Part shown: one piece after another, positions 1-11,601 of the stretch
How the letters are laid out: each line of letters starts with the position of its first letter
Position numbering within the stretch: the first letter of the stretch is position 1
DNA from: Microbacterium lushaniae
GTDB taxonomy: Bacteria; Actinomycetota; Actinomycetes; Actinomycetales; Microbacteriaceae
Direction: 5' to 3'
NCBI RefSeq assembly: GCF_008727775.1
Contig: NZ_CP044232.1
Coordinates: 1,054,001 to 1,118,000, forward strand
Length of the DNA: 64,000 bases
Notes under the pieces: generated by a model
Seen by the model: the letters and a program-made list of their open reading frames with translations, nothing else
Told to the model about the DNA's origin: nothing
Databases searched by the model: none
Translations under genes and position numbers: made by a program

Positions 1-1
1 G

Positions 2-1012
2 CTGGCCGCCGGTTTCCCCACGGCCGACCCCGCCGGGTGGAGCGCCTTCCTCGCCGGGGCGCCGGTGTGGTGGGTTCCCCTGCTGGTGGCGCCGCTGGGC
101 CTGCTCGCCCTGGCGTCGCTGATCACTCCCCGCTGGCCCGCCGCCGCGGCGATGGTGGCACTGGCGCTGCTGGGACTTGCCACCGCGTTCGGCGCCGTGG
201 GGATCGCGGTCTCCTTCGCCGGGTCATCGGCGGTGTCGCTGTGGCCGGGCGCCGGGCTGAGCCTGGCATGGGCCGGCGCATTGGGCGCGGCGATGGTGAC
301 CCTGGACACCGGGCTGGTGCCCCGCGTGCGGATGCTGCGGCCCGCCGTCGCGCTGATCCTCGCCGGCGGCGTGGCCGCGGCGGCGCTGCCCGCACTGACG
401 GCGCCGGCGCGGGATGCCGCCGCGCTCACCAACGGCCCCGCGTCCACCCTCCCCGCCTATGTCGCCGCCGAGGGCCGCGGTGACGTCCGCACCGGCACGA
501 TCGTGCTCGACCCGCGCGGAGACGGCATGGTCGTGCAGGTCGTGTGGGGCGGCAGCGAGACGCTCGGCGGGCAGAGCACCCTGCAAGCCACCCGCACGGC
601 ACCCACGGAGGCCGACCGCGAGCTCGCGGCCCTCTCCGCCGACCTCGTGACCTCGACCGGGCCCGCCGCCGTCGAAGCGCTCGCCGCGCGCGGCATCGGT
701 TTCGTCATGCTCGCAGCCCCCGCCGACGACGTCGAGGCGGTGCGCGCACTGCGGCTGGCCGCATCCACGGCGCTGGATCAGCGCGATGGACTGGATGCGG
801 CCTCCCACGGCGTGCTGTGGCGCGTGACCGGCGACGTCGAGCCCCGACCCGACGCGAGCGCGGCGGTGCATGACACGGCCCGTCTGCTGGCGGTGCTGCA
901 GATCGCCGTCGTCGTCATCGGGCTGCTCCTGGCCGTGCCCACCGCAGCCAGCCGGCGCATCGCGCGGCGCACCCCGCGCATCGTCGGCCCCGCACACCGG
1001 GAGGCCCGATGA
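2..1012 (+). CDS. C-terminal part of a membrane glycosyltransferase (GT2-type), partial
   Basis: The reading frame is open from the window edge, so the N-terminus and any catalytic domain lie outside. What is visible is a run of hydrophobic helices in the first ~120 residues, an extracytoplasmic-looking stretch of ~150 residues, one more hydrophobic helix (about residues 290-312) and a basic C-terminal tail ending in HREAR. Naming it a family 2 glycosyltransferase is inference: in Actinobacteria a large GT2 membrane protein usually precedes the DUF5719 gene that follows here. The stop overlaps the next start (ATGA), so the two are translationally coupled. A cell-envelope polysaccharide role is likely but the substrate is unknown. 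Confidence 0.6.
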   Translation: MAAGFPTADPAGWSAFLAGAPVWWVPLLVAPLGLLALASLITPRWPAAAAMVALALLGLATAFGAVGIAVSFAGSSAVSLWPGAGLSLAWAGALGAAMVTLDTGLVPRVRMLRPAVALILAGGVAAAALPALTAPARDAAALTNGPASTLPAYVAAEGRGDVRTGTIVLDPRGDGMVVQVVWGGSETLGGQSTLQATRTAPTEADRELAALSADLVTSTGPAAVEALAARGIGFVMLAAPADDVEAVRALRLAASTALDQRDGLDAASHGVLWRVTGDVEPRPDASAAVHDTARLLAVLQIAVVVIGLLLAVPTAASRRIARRTPRIVGPAHREAR

Positions 1013-2403
1013 CCGAGCGTCGCCGATTCGGCTGGGCCCTCACCAGCGCGCGTGTGATCGCGGGTGCCGCCGCCGCGGTGGCCGTGGTCATCGCGGTCGT
1101 GCTGGCCATCGCGTTCCCCTGGCCCACCGTGTCCACCGAACCCGTGCGGGTGGAGGCGACGCCGGCCCCCTCGGACACCGTGCTCGCGTGCGATGGGCCG
1201 CTGCTGGTGCTGGGGCGCACCGTCGAGCAGGCCGGCCAGCTCGACCTCGCCGCCGCACAGTCCGTCGTCTCCGGGCCCGGCAGCGCCGACGCGTCCGAGC
1301 GCGCCCTCACGGGCCCCGTGCCGGACGAGGGACCACTGAGCTTCACCGCCGCTCCCGACGGTTCCGCCCCCGCCGCGTTCGCGGCGGCCGGGTCGGCGTC
1401 GGTGGAAGCGGCGGATCTGCGCGGGTACGCCGCATCCGCGTGCCGGCCTCCCCTCCTGGAGTCGTGGGTCGTGGGGGGTGCCACCACGACCGGCTCCAAC
1501 GACCTCGTGGTGCTCACCAACCCCGGTGTCGTCGCCGCCACGGTGCAGGTGACGGTGTACGGCGCGGCCGGGGCGCAGAGCGCGCCCGGTGGCGTGGACC
1601 GCGTCGTGCCGGCCCGGAGCCAGATCGTGGTGCCCCTCGCGGGGCTCCTGCGCGATGAGGCCAGCCCCGTCGTGCACGTGACGGCGGCCGGGGCGCCGGT
1701 GGCGGTGGCGGTGCAGTCCAGCCTCACCCGCACGCTCCTGCCGGGCGGCGTCGACCAGGTGAGCCCCCTGGCAGCGGCCGCCGACCGGCAGGTCATCCCC
1801 GGCGTGGTCATGCTCGCCCCCGCCGCCGATGAGGGCGCGCAGGCGCGCGCCATCGTGCGCGTGCTCGCCCCCGCCGGCGACGGCGAGGCCCAGGTGTCGG
1901 TGCAGGACGAGACCGGGCGTGCCGTGGGGGAGACCGCGACGGTTCCCCTCGCGGCGGGGATCCCGATCGAGCTGGAGCTGCCGGGCCTTGCCGCCGGCAC
2001 CTACTCCGTCGTGGTCGAGGCCGATGCCCCGGTCGTTGCCGGCGTGTGGAGCACGACCGGGTTCGGCGAAGGGTCGGATTACGCGTGGTTCGCCGCCGCG
2101 CCCGAGGTCGACCTGCCCACGGCGGTCGCGGTGCCCGGCGGCACGGCGCCGACGATGTCGTTCGTCAACGACCGCGCCGCCGACGCCACGGTCGTCCTGA
2201 CGTCGCCGACCGGATCCACGCGGGACGTGGAGGTGCCCGCATCCGGCGCCGTCCAGGTCGAGCTGGCCGAATCCGGCGTCTACACGCTCGACCCGTCCGC
2301 GCCGGTGCGTGCGGGCGTGTCGTTCGCCGCGGCGGGCGCGCTCGCCGGATATCCGGTGTGGGGCGCGGATGCGGCGGCCCCGCCGATCGTCGTCTTCCCG
2401 TAG
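1009..2403 (+). CDS. DUF5719 family extracytoplasmic protein
   Basis: A 464-residue protein with an N-terminal basic stretch and one hydrophobic segment (about residues 18-43), then a long Ala/Val/Gly-rich region predicted to lie outside the membrane. The body has repeated beta-rich segments, several with the pattern of short Ig-like or carbohydrate-binding folds. Family knowledge: DUF5719 proteins follow a large GT2 membrane glycosyltransferase in Actinobacteria, as here, with a 4-base overlap. The function is not established; a role as partner or receptor in envelope glycan assembly is inferred from the coupling. The gene ends 8 bp before a convergent gene, with no obvious terminator. Confidence 0.75.
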   Translation: MTERRRFGWALTSARVIAGAAAAVAVVIAVVLAIAFPWPTVSTEPVRVEATPAPSDTVLACDGPLLVLGRTVEQAGQLDLAAAQSVVSGPGSADASERALTGPVPDEGPLSFTAAPDGSAPAAFAAAGSASVEAADLRGYAASACRPPLLESWVVGGATTTGSNDLVVLTNPGVVAATVQVTVYGAAGAQSAPGGVDRVVPARSQIVVPLAGLLRDEASPVVHVTAAGAPVAVAVQSSLTRTLLPGGVDQVSPLAAAADRQVIPGVVMLAPAADEGAQARAIVRVLAPAGDGEAQVSVQDETGRAVGETATVPLAAGIPIELELPGLAAGTYSVVVEADAPVVAGVWSTTGFGEGSDYAWFAAAPEVDLPTAVAVPGGTAPTMSFVNDRAADATVVLTSPTGSTRDVEVPASGAVQVELAESGVYTLDPSAPVRAGVSFAAAGALAGYPVWGADAAAPPIVVFP

Positions 2404-2411
2404 CCGCCGGG

Positions 2412-2846
2412 TCAGAAGTACCGGAAGCGCTCCGGTCCGAGGTCCCACGGATCGCGGTCGAGGTACTCGGCCGCGGCGCGGAAGACCGCGCTTTCGATCA
2501 TCATCCGCCGGTGCAGGTCGTCGTTGCGGTGCAGGTGGCTGAGCCGCTCGATCGGCACGCGATAGAGGATGATGCGCTTCTGCTCCTGCAGCACGCGCCA
2601 GCGCGGGATTCCCTGATCGTCGGGGGAGGGGGGCAGGACGCCGATCTCGAACGACACGTCCCGCAGCTCCTCCCATGCCGAGCGCAGGAACTCCGCCGCG
2701 GTGCCCACGGCCAGGTCGAACCGTTCCGTGCGCGTATCCAGCGGCGGCAGCGGCGGCCGCACGACCGGGCTGCGGTTCTCGCGGCCGTGACGGCCATGGC
2801 GCGGGGGTCTCGCGCGGAGACGCTCGCGCGTGCGTCGGCGGACCAT
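2412..2846 (-). CDS. Metallopeptidase-family (zincin-like) protein lacking HExxH, Rv3259-like
   Basis: A 144-residue protein with a basic, Arg-rich N-terminus (residues 1-25) and a compact domain resembling the small zincin-like family found beside DUF3499 and WhiB2 in Actinobacteria. The helix that should carry the zinc motif reads RRMMIESAVFRAAAEYL, with no HExxH, so it probably has no protease activity. Known context: M. tuberculosis Rv3258c/Rv3259 have the same DUF3499/metallopeptidase pairing. It is divergent from the DUF3499 gene, with starts 71 bp apart. Family assignment rests on size, context and the conserved C-terminus (LGPERFRYF), not on catalytic residues. Confidence 0.65.
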   Translation of the reverse strand: MVRRRTRERLRARPPRHGRHGRENRSPVVRPPLPPLDTRTERFDLAVGTAAEFLRSAWEELRDVSFEIGVLPPSPDDQGIPRWRVLQEQKRIILYRVPIERLSHLHRNDDLHRRMMIESAVFRAAAEYLDRDPWDLGPERFRYF

Positions 2847-2917
2847 GGCCCCATCCTACGACGCGGGCGGCGAGGCGCTGCGGCGATGACGGAGCCCGCG
2901 GTTAGGCTGGCGGCGAT

Positions 2918-3124
2918 ATGCGCGACAGACTCTGCTCCAAGGTGGCCTGCTCCCGTGAGGCCGTGGCGACACTGACGTACGACTACGGCGATCAGATGGC
3001 CGTCATCGGACCGCTGGGACGCGTCGACGACCCGCACGCGCACGACCTGTGCGCCATCCACACCGACCGGCTCTCGGTGCCGCGCGGCTGGGTCGTCGTG
3101 CGCCACGAGACCCTGCGCGTCTGA
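2918..3124 (+). CDS. DUF3499 family small protein
   Basis: A 68-residue protein with a C-x4-C pair near the N-terminus (CSKVAC) and a HAHDLCAIH cluster in the middle. Together these are well placed to bind one zinc ion. Actinobacteria carry this family next to the metallopeptidase-like gene and often WhiB2. The ATG at 2918 follows a -10-like TTAGGCT about 10 bases upstream, so the mRNA may be nearly leaderless. The biochemical role is unknown. Confidence 0.75.
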   Translation: MRDRLCSKVACSREAVATLTYDYGDQMAVIGPLGRVDDPHAHDLCAIHTDRLSVPRGWVVVRHETLRV

Positions 3125-3132
3125 CCCATGCC

Positions 3133-3194
3133 AGATCGCCCGAGAACAGGCGATCTGCCGAGATCAGGCCCGATCGGGCGCATCCGGGCCTGAT
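3133..3194. terminator. Two consecutive hairpins between DUF3499 and the RDD gene
   Basis: AGATCGCC (3133-3140) pairs with GGCGATCT (3149-3156) across an 8-base loop. ATCAGGCCCG (3163-3172) pairs with CGGGCCTGAT (3185-3194) across 12 bases. They sit between convergent genes, so a bidirectional transcription stop is the simplest reading. No U-tract is present, as is common in high-GC actinobacteria. Confidence 0.5.
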
Positions 3195-3230
3195 TTCGGC
3201 GATCCTCCTGATTAGGGCGGATGCGGCGGG

Positions 3231-4052
3231 TCAGGAGGCCGGGGGGACCAGCGCGGCCACGCGCTCGTCCTGCAGGCGGAGGGCGCGCAGCTCGCGGTCG
3301 CGCCGTACCGCGGCGACGCCGTGGAGGAACACGTCGGCGTCCACGGGCGGCAGCGGCGCGACGAAGGGGCGCGCCTGGACCGCGAGGGTCTCGGCGAGCC
3401 GGAGCCGCGCAGCCGGGTCGAGCTCCGGTGCCGCCCGCACGAACTGCGCGATGCGCGCGGCGAGGCGGTCGGGAAGCCGCGCGACGTCGGCGACGGTCGC
3501 CCAGCCGGCCAGCACCGGCGGCACCCCGGGTGCGGGATCCGGCAGCGGTCGCGTGCGGGTGCGCTCGCTGTAGGTGCCGGCCAGCAGGTCGCCCAGCCGC
3601 TGCGCGCGCGGCGTGAAGATCGCCACGAGAGCGGCGAGCGAACCCAGTGTGAACCACACTTCCAGCACGCCGACGAGCGCCCGCAGGAATGCGTGCCGGA
3701 ATCCGATCGCCCCGCCGTCGGCGCGCACGATCCGCGCGCCCACGGCGAGCTTGCCGAGGCTCCGCCCGCGTGTGAGGGTCTCCACGGTCGTGGGCACGAC
3801 GACGGTGACCAGCACGAGAACCGTGATCGCCACCGGGGGGATCATCGCCTCGCTGAGCGCGCCGGCGTTCACCAGCCACGTCACGACCGCGGCCATCAGC
3901 AGCAGCACGGTCACCCCGGCGAGGAAATCCAGCAGCGCGCCCAGGGCCCGGAGGAAGAACCCCGCCGACTGCACATCCAGGGCGACGGCTTCACCGGTGA
4001 GGGTCTCGTCCTGCGCGACGCGCACGAGGTCGGGGGAGGGGCCTTGCGCCAT
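3231..4052 (-). CDS. RDD family membrane protein
   Basis: A 273-residue protein. After about 28 residues an RDD-type membrane domain begins, with hydrophobic segments at roughly 30-62 and 75-95. A charged RGRSLGKLAVGARIV stretch typical of the family follows, then another membrane pair ending near TPRAQRLGDLLAGT. The last ~110 residues are soluble and Arg/Ala-rich. The ATG at 4052 was chosen because an upstream extension would read through the divergent spoIIM-like start. RDD proteins have been linked to ion exchange in some bacteria, but no substrate can be inferred here. Divergent RDD/SpoIIM pairs are common in Actinobacteria. Confidence 0.8.
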   Translation of the reverse strand: MAQGPSPDLVRVAQDETLTGEAVALDVQSAGFFLRALGALLDFLAGVTVLLLMAAVVTWLVNAGALSEAMIPPVAITVLVLVTVVVPTTVETLTRGRSLGKLAVGARIVRADGGAIGFRHAFLRALVGVLEVWFTLGSLAALVAIFTPRAQRLGDLLAGTYSERTRTRPLPDPAPGVPPVLAGWATVADVARLPDRLAARIAQFVRAAPELDPAARLRLAETLAVQARPFVAPLPPVDADVFLHGVAAVRRDRELRALRLQDERVAALVPPAS

Positions 4053-4068
4053 GGGTACAGTAAAGCAA

Positions 4069-5064
4069 ATGGATCTCGACGCCCTGACCGCCGCACGCCG
4101 GGAGGAGTGGGCGAGACTGGACGCTCTGAGCCGCGCGCGCCACCTCTCCGGCGCCGACGTCGACGAACTCGTCACGCGTTATCGCGCGGCATCCGCCGAC
4201 CTCGCCGACATCAAGACCTCCGCCGGGCGCACCCCGCAGGGCGATTACGTCTCCACCCTCCTGGCCCGCACCCGGCTGCGGCTGACGGGCGTGCGCGAGC
4301 ACTCCGGAGCGCTCGTGCCGCGCTTCTTCCTGCGTCAGCTGCCGGCGGCGCTGTACCGCGTGCGCTGGATGCTGCTGGCCGTGGCCGTCGGCTTCCTCGC
4401 GGTCACGGCGCTGGTGGCGGGATGGATCGCCGGCGATCCGGCCGCCGTCGCGGCCCTCGGCGACCGCGCAGACCTGGAGTACTACGCCGAGGAGGAGTTC
4501 ACGTCGTACTACAGCGAGAACCCCGCCGCGGTGTTCGCCGGGACGGTGTGGACGAACAACGCGTGGATCGCCGCGCAGTGCGTCCTGTTCGGGGTGACCG
4601 GCATCTGGCCGCTCATGGTGCTGGTGCAGAACGCGGTCGGCATCGGCACGGCGGCGGCGGTGATGTTCGCCTTCGGCCGTGGCGACGTGTTCTTCTCCTT
4701 CATCCTCCCGCACGGCCTGCTGGAGATCACGGCGGTGCTCGTGGCCGCGGCGGCGGGCCTGCAGATCTTCTGGGCGTGGGTGGCTCCGGGCCCGCGCTCG
4801 CGTGGCGAGGCACTGGCGGCGGCGGGACGATCGCTCGGCACGATCGCGATCGGGCTCGTGTTCGTCCTGGCCCTCTCCGGCGTGATCGAGGGTTTCGTGA
4901 CGCCGGCGCCCTGGCCGGTCGCGGTGAAGATCGCGATCGGCGCGGCGGCGCTGGGCGCGTTCCTGGCGTACATGCTCGTGGTCGGCGGGCGGGCCGTGCG
5001 GGCCGGCGAGGACGGCGACCTCACCGAGTACGAGGCCGGCACCTCGCGCCTGGTCGCCGGCTGA
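4069..5064 (+). CDS. SpoIIM-like (stage II sporulation protein M family) membrane protein
   Basis: A 331-residue integral membrane protein. About 95 charged residues come first, followed by several hydrophobic helices (from about residue 100 to 310). The central sequence (FGVTGIWPLMVLVQNAVGIG) resembles the SpoIIM domain. These actinobacterial homologues are not sporulation genes; they occur with RDD proteins and MoxR/DUF58 genes, and both are nearby here. The start ATG at 4069 lies only 17 bp from the divergent RDD start, so the two promoters must overlap the coding starts or give leaderless messages. Exact function is unknown. Confidence 0.75.
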   Translation: MDLDALTAARREEWARLDALSRARHLSGADVDELVTRYRAASADLADIKTSAGRTPQGDYVSTLLARTRLRLTGVREHSGALVPRFFLRQLPAALYRVRWMLLAVAVGFLAVTALVAGWIAGDPAAVAALGDRADLEYYAEEEFTSYYSENPAAVFAGTVWTNNAWIAAQCVLFGVTGIWPLMVLVQNAVGIGTAAAVMFAFGRGDVFFSFILPHGLLEITAVLVAAAAGLQIFWAWVAPGPRSRGEALAAAGRSLGTIAIGLVFVLALSGVIEGFVTPAPWPVAVKIAIGAAALGAFLAYMLVVGGRAVRAGEDGDLTEYEAGTSRLVAG

Positions 5065-5114
5065 CGCCTGCCGCGCTCGCCTCGCAGCGGCCCTCCACGT
5101 CGGAGAATCGCATG

Positions 5115-5168
5115 CAGGTCGGAGGATGCGCGCCGCATGCTCCGACGATGGCGGGATGCTCCGACCTG
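5115..5168. repeat. Nested palindromic repeat after spoIIM-like gene
   Basis: GTCGGAGGATGCG (5118-5130) pairs with CGCATGCTCCGAC (5134-5146) with one mismatch. An outer CAGGTCGGA (5115-5123) can instead pair with TCCGACCTG (5160-5168). The alternatives are mutually exclusive. This may terminate the spoIIM-like transcript before the furA promoter region. Confidence 0.45.
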
Positions 5169-5214
5169 TGTGTGCCGGGGGAGTGCAGTGGGGCATGCCG
5201 GGTGACCGGCCGTT

Positions 5215-7969
<2,755 letters not shown>

Positions 7970-7980
7970 CACCGCCGCAG

Positions 7981-8010
7981 AAAGGCCCGTCCCTTCCGGG
8001 GCGGGCCTTT
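7981..8010 (+). terminator. Terminator of the furA-katG operon
   Basis: AAAGGCCCG..CCC pairs with GGG..CGGGCCTTT around a short TTCC loop, 11 bp after the katG stop. A short T-run (CCTTT) ends the right arm. The shape is a classical intrinsic terminator. Confidence 0.85.
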
Positions 8011-8042
8011 CCGCGTCTCCCGAGGGTGCATGGAACCGGCCA

Positions 8043-8091
8043 GAGTGCACCGGATTCGGTGCACTCTCGCCGAGATGATGCACTCTCGGCG
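8043..8091. repeat. Paired hairpins sharing a TGCACTCTCG motif
   Basis: GAGTGCACCG (8043-8052) pairs perfectly with CGGTGCACTC (8057-8066) across GATT. Directly after it, CGCCGAGA (8068-8075) pairs with TCTCGGCG (8084-8091). The words GCACTCTCG and CGCCGAGA recur, so this may be a small repeat unit. It lies 12 bp beyond the stop of the minus-strand DUF58 gene and could terminate that operon. Confidence 0.5.
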
Positions 8092-8102
8092 GATGCGGCG
8101 GG

Positions 8103-9470
8103 CTACAGCCGCCCGGCGGCCTTCAGCGCCAGGTAGCGGTCGGCCACGCGCGGGGGCAGGTCGTCGGCGGATGCGGTGACCGCCTCGCCGCCGGCGCGCT
8201 CGACGGCCGCGACCACCCGCCGGGCATCGGCGGCGGCCCGTTCGGCGGCCGCGGCGGCATACACGTCGGCGGCGGTCTTCGTCTCCGCGGCGCGCTGTCC
8301 CCGCCGGGCGGTGCGCGGCGAGGATGAGCCTGCGTCGCCGGCGGTGGAGGCCGAGCCGGCGCCCGTATCCTCGGACGCCGTGGCGACGAGGACGCGCGTA
8401 CGGGCCGTCAGCGCCGGCAGGGAGCCGAGGAACCCGCGCGCGGCGGCGGGATCGTCGTGGGCGGTGACAAGCACGACCAGCGAGGGGTGGCCCGCGAGCG
8501 CGCGGACCTGGGCGAAGGCCGCGTCCCAGTCGGTGTCGAGCAGCTGCGGCTCCACGGGCGCCATCGCGTCCACGAGGGTGGGCAGCAGCGCCGGGCCGTC
8601 CACCCGGCTCACCCGGGCGCGCACGACGCGGTCGAACATGAGCACGTGCACGTGGTCGCCCGCGCGTGCGGCGAGGGCTGCCAGCAGGAGCGCGGTCTCC
8701 ATGCCGGCATCCAGCCGCGTGCCATCGCCCACCCGCACGGCGGAGGTGCGCCCGGTGTCCACGACGATCACGATGTGCCGGTCGCGTTCGGGGCGCCAGG
8801 TCCGCAGCATGGTGGTGCCCGCCCGCGCCGTGGCGCGCCAGTCGATGGAGCGCACGTCGTCGCCCCGGACGTACTCACGCAGGCTGTCGAACTCGGTGCC
8901 CTGCCCGCGCACCTGCACGCTGGTGTTCCCGTCGAGTTCGCGCAGGCGTGCCAGGCGGGAGGGGAGATGCCGGCGCGCCCGGAAGGGCGGGAGCACGCGC
9001 AGGCGCCCTGGAGCTTCGAGAACGGCCTGTCGCCCGGCGAAGCCCAGCGGGCCGCCGGAGCGGACCGCCACGAAGCTGCTGCGCAGCTCTCCCCGCCGCG
9101 CCGGCACGAGCCTCTGGCGCAGGATGCGGCGCTCCCCGGCGGGCACGTCCAGCCGCAGCCGCGCCGGTCCCGCCCCCGCCGTGGGCTGCCAGCCGTCGCG
9201 CACGAGAGCGCGCATCGCCCGCGTGGCGCCGTTGCCCACGATCAGCTCGGACTCGGCGGGTTCGCCCAGGAGGCTCCGGGCGGGGAGGCGCCGCTGGATG
9301 CTGAGGGCCCGAGGATCGGCGGCGAGGGCCACGTCGGCACCGGCGACCGCCAGGCACAGCAGCATCCACGCGCCCACGACCGCCCATGCCGGCACGCCGG
9401 CTGCCGACAGCAGCACGACGGGCACGACGCCGAGGGCGACCAGGAGCGGGAAGCGGCCGGTGACGAACAC
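8103..9470 (-). CDS. DUF58 domain-containing protein
   Basis: A 455-residue protein. Two hydrophobic segments lie within the first ~55 residues. The DUF58 signature follows at about residues 195-225 (EFDSLREYVRGDDVRSIDW), and a vWA-like fold begins at HIVIVVDTGRTSA. The C-terminus is a long Ala-rich region. The GTG at 9470 is the first usable start after the moxR stop (3 bp gap); no good Shine-Dalgarno is visible, which fits coupling to moxR. Partner of MoxR ATPases in a conserved operon; the inferred role is a membrane-anchored substrate or adaptor in envelope-protein maturation. Confidence 0.85.
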   Translation of the reverse strand: MFVTGRFPLLVALGVVPVVLLSAAGVPAWAVVGAWMLLCLAVAGADVALAADPRALSIQRRLPARSLLGEPAESELIVGNGATRAMRALVRDGWQPTAGAGPARLRLDVPAGERRILRQRLVPARRGELRSSFVAVRSGGPLGFAGRQAVLEAPGRLRVLPPFRARRHLPSRLARLRELDGNTSVQVRGQGTEFDSLREYVRGDDVRSIDWRATARAGTTMLRTWRPERDRHIVIVVDTGRTSAVRVGDGTRLDAGMETALLLAALAARAGDHVHVLMFDRVVRARVSRVDGPALLPTLVDAMAPVEPQLLDTDWDAAFAQVRALAGHPSLVVLVTAHDDPAAARGFLGSLPALTARTRVLVATASEDTGAGSASTAGDAGSSSPRTARRGQRAAETKTAADVYAAAAAERAAADARRVVAAVERAGGEAVTASADDLPPRVADRYLALKAAGRL

Positions 9471-9472
9471 GA

Positions 9473-10444
9473 TCAGAGGGGAACGCGGGTCTGCTGCTGG
9501 ATGGAGGTGAGGATCGCGTCGACCGAGACGCCTTCGATCTCGGCGTCGGGGCGCAGCCGGATGCGGTGGCGCCACGTGGGCACGAGCATCGTCTGGACGT
9601 GGTCGGGGGTGATGGCGGGGTAGCCGCTTAGCCAAGCCCACGCCTTGGCCGCGGCCAGGAGCCCGGTGGTCGCGCGGGGGCTCACCCCCAGCTGCACCGA
9701 CGGGCTCTCGCGGGTGGCGCGGGCGAGGTCGACGACGTAGCCCAGGACGTCGTCGGCGACGGTGACGGCGGCCGCCGCGCGCTGGGCCGCGAGGATCTCG
9801 CGCGGGCTGACGGTCTGCTGCACCCCTGCCGCCTCCAGCGCCCGCGGGTCGAACCCGTCGGCGTGGCGGCGGAGCACCGCGAGTTCGGCGTCGCGTCCGG
9901 GCACGTCCACCACGAGCTTTAGCAGGAAGCGGTCCAGCTGCGCCTCGGGGAGCAGGTACGTGCCCTCGTGCTCGATGGGGTTCTGGGTCGCGGCGACGAG
10001 GAAGGGCTCGGGGAGGGGGCGGGTGACGCCGTCGGTGGAGACCTGACGCTCCTCCATCGCCTCCAGGAGCGCCGCCTGGGTCTTCGGCGGTGTGCGGTTG
10101 ATCTCGTCGGCGAGCACGACGTGGGTGAACACCGGCCCGGCGCGGAACTCGAACTCGCCCGTGCGGGCGTCGTACACGAGCGAGCCCGACACGTCTCCGG
10201 GCATGAGGTCGGGGGTGAACTGGATGCGCTTGGTGTCCAGGCCCAGCGAGCGGCTGAAGGCGCGGACCAGCAGCGTCTTGGCGACGCCGGGGACGCCCTC
10301 CAGCAGCACGTGGCCCCGCGCCAGCAGCGCGATCAGCAGCCCGGTCACGGTGCCGTCCTGCCCGACCACCGCCTTGCCGATCTCGGTGCGCACGCGGTGC
10401 ATCGCATCGCGCAGGGCGGCGTCGTCGGGAGCGTGATCGCTCAT
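9473..10444 (-). CDS. MoxR family AAA+ ATPase
   Basis: A 323-residue AAA+ chaperone-like ATPase. The Walker A motif is GVPGVAKT, Walker B is VVLADEINRTPPKTQ, and sensor 1 (VAATQNPIEHEGTY) and an arginine-finger region follow in the usual MoxR order. The ATG at 10444 overlaps the DUF4350 stop (ATGA). MoxR proteins act with DUF58/vWA partners to mature or insert protein complexes. The operon here (membrane protein, DUF4129, DUF4350, MoxR, DUF58) is a standard actinobacterial arrangement. The specific client is unknown. Confidence 0.92.
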   Translation of the reverse strand: MSDHAPDDAALRDAMHRVRTEIGKAVVGQDGTVTGLLIALLARGHVLLEGVPGVAKTLLVRAFSRSLGLDTKRIQFTPDLMPGDVSGSLVYDARTGEFEFRAGPVFTHVVLADEINRTPPKTQAALLEAMEERQVSTDGVTRPLPEPFLVAATQNPIEHEGTYLLPEAQLDRFLLKLVVDVPGRDAELAVLRRHADGFDPRALEAAGVQQTVSPREILAAQRAAAAVTVADDVLGYVVDLARATRESPSVQLGVSPRATTGLLAAAKAWAWLSGYPAITPDHVQTMLVPTWRHRIRLRPDAEIEGVSVDAILTSIQQQTRVPL

Positions 10445-11601
10445 CGTGTGGTCCCTTCCGGTCGGGCGGCGGCCGCGACGGCCGCTTCGAGGTCGTGCAG
10501 GCGGTCGCTGAAGTCGACGAGCTCGCGGTCGGTGGCGGGTGCGTCGGCCAGCAGCAGGCGGCGGAGCGCAGCCGGGTCTTCGGACAGCCGGGCGGCGGCT
10601 GCATCCGCCACCGCCGCGGGGGCGGCGTGGGGTCCGAGCGAGAGGATGCGGCGCAGCCGCGCCAGCGCGGCGGAGCGGAGCTGCTCGGCCGTGTGCGCGG
10701 TGTCCCGCGCCCTGGCGTACAGGCGCGCGCGGCCGGCGGTGGTCTCCGACCCGCGCACGGTGACGGGGAGGGTCTCGGCCACGAGCGGACCGAAGCGGCG
10801 GCCCCGCCACAGCGCGGCGGCCGCGCCTGCGACCAGGAGCAGCACGATCGCGGGGGTGACCCAGGGCGGGGTGAGCTCCCCGAGGGTGGGGGCGGCCCCG
10901 TCAGCGTCCGCCGGGGACGGGACATACCACACCAGGGTGGGGCGGGCCCCGAGCAGCGCGAGGGCCAGCGCGGCGTTGCCGGCGCGGTCGACGCCGTCGT
11001 TGGCCAGGAGCGTCCGGCCGTCCACGGCGGTCACCGAGCGGCCGTCCTGTGTCGCCGTCACGAGTGCGTAGCCGTCGTCGACGCGGTAGCACGCCTGCCC
11101 GTCGGTGGCCGGTGCGAACAGCTCGCCCGCGACGATGTCGCCGGCGCGGCGGGCCGGCGGGAAGCCGCACGCGGGGGAGACCTCCTCGTCGGCGAACGCC
11201 CCCGCGGGAGCGGAACCGGGGAGGAGGAGCCGCAGGGTGCGGGAGCGCGGCTCGAGCAGCACGACGTCGCCGGCGTCGCCCACGAGATCCCGCAGCGCGG
11301 CGTCGGAGAGGCCGGGCACGTCGGTCAGCGCGAGCGTGGCGTCCGAGTCCGCGAGCGCCGCGGCAGCGGCGGCGCGGTCGCGGGCGACCCGCACCTCGAT
11401 CCCCTCGGCCTCCAGGACGCGGACGACCGCGCGCGCGCCGTCGGGCCCGGCCGACTCGGGATCGAGGACGCCGCGCTCTGACCATGCGGCGGATTGGGCG
11501 AGGAGCCCGGCGGCGATCGCCACGACGATCACCGCCGCGACGAACCCCGCCCACGCCAGGACCCTGGTGCGCCGGGGAGCAGTGCGCTGCGCCGCGCTCA
11601 T
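10441..11601 (-). CDS. DUF4350 domain-containing membrane protein
   Basis: A 386-residue protein. A hydrophobic anchor lies at about residues 15-38, then a DUF4350 domain resembling the GATase-like fold (DGARAVVRVLEAEGIEVRV, then a VVLLEP strand). A second helix at about 255-275 (VTPAIVLLLVAGAAAALW) and a cytoplasmic tail complete it. It sits between DUF4129 and moxR with 4-base overlaps at both ends. It is likely a component of the same MoxR membrane complex; no catalytic activity is evident. Confidence 0.85.
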   Translation of the reverse strand: MSAAQRTAPRRTRVLAWAGFVAAVIVVAIAAGLLAQSAAWSERGVLDPESAGPDGARAVVRVLEAEGIEVRVARDRAAAAAALADSDATLALTDVPGLSDAALRDLVGDAGDVVLLEPRSRTLRLLLPGSAPAGAFADEEVSPACGFPPARRAGDIVAGELFAPATDGQACYRVDDGYALVTATQDGRSVTAVDGRTLLANDGVDRAGNAALALALLGARPTLVWYVPSPADADGAAPTLGELTPPWVTPAIVLLLVAGAAAALWRGRRFGPLVAETLPVTVRGSETTAGRARLYARARDTAHTAEQLRSAALARLRRILSLGPHAAPAAVADAAAARLSEDPAALRRLLLADAPATDRELVDFSDRLHDLEAAVAAAARPEGTTR

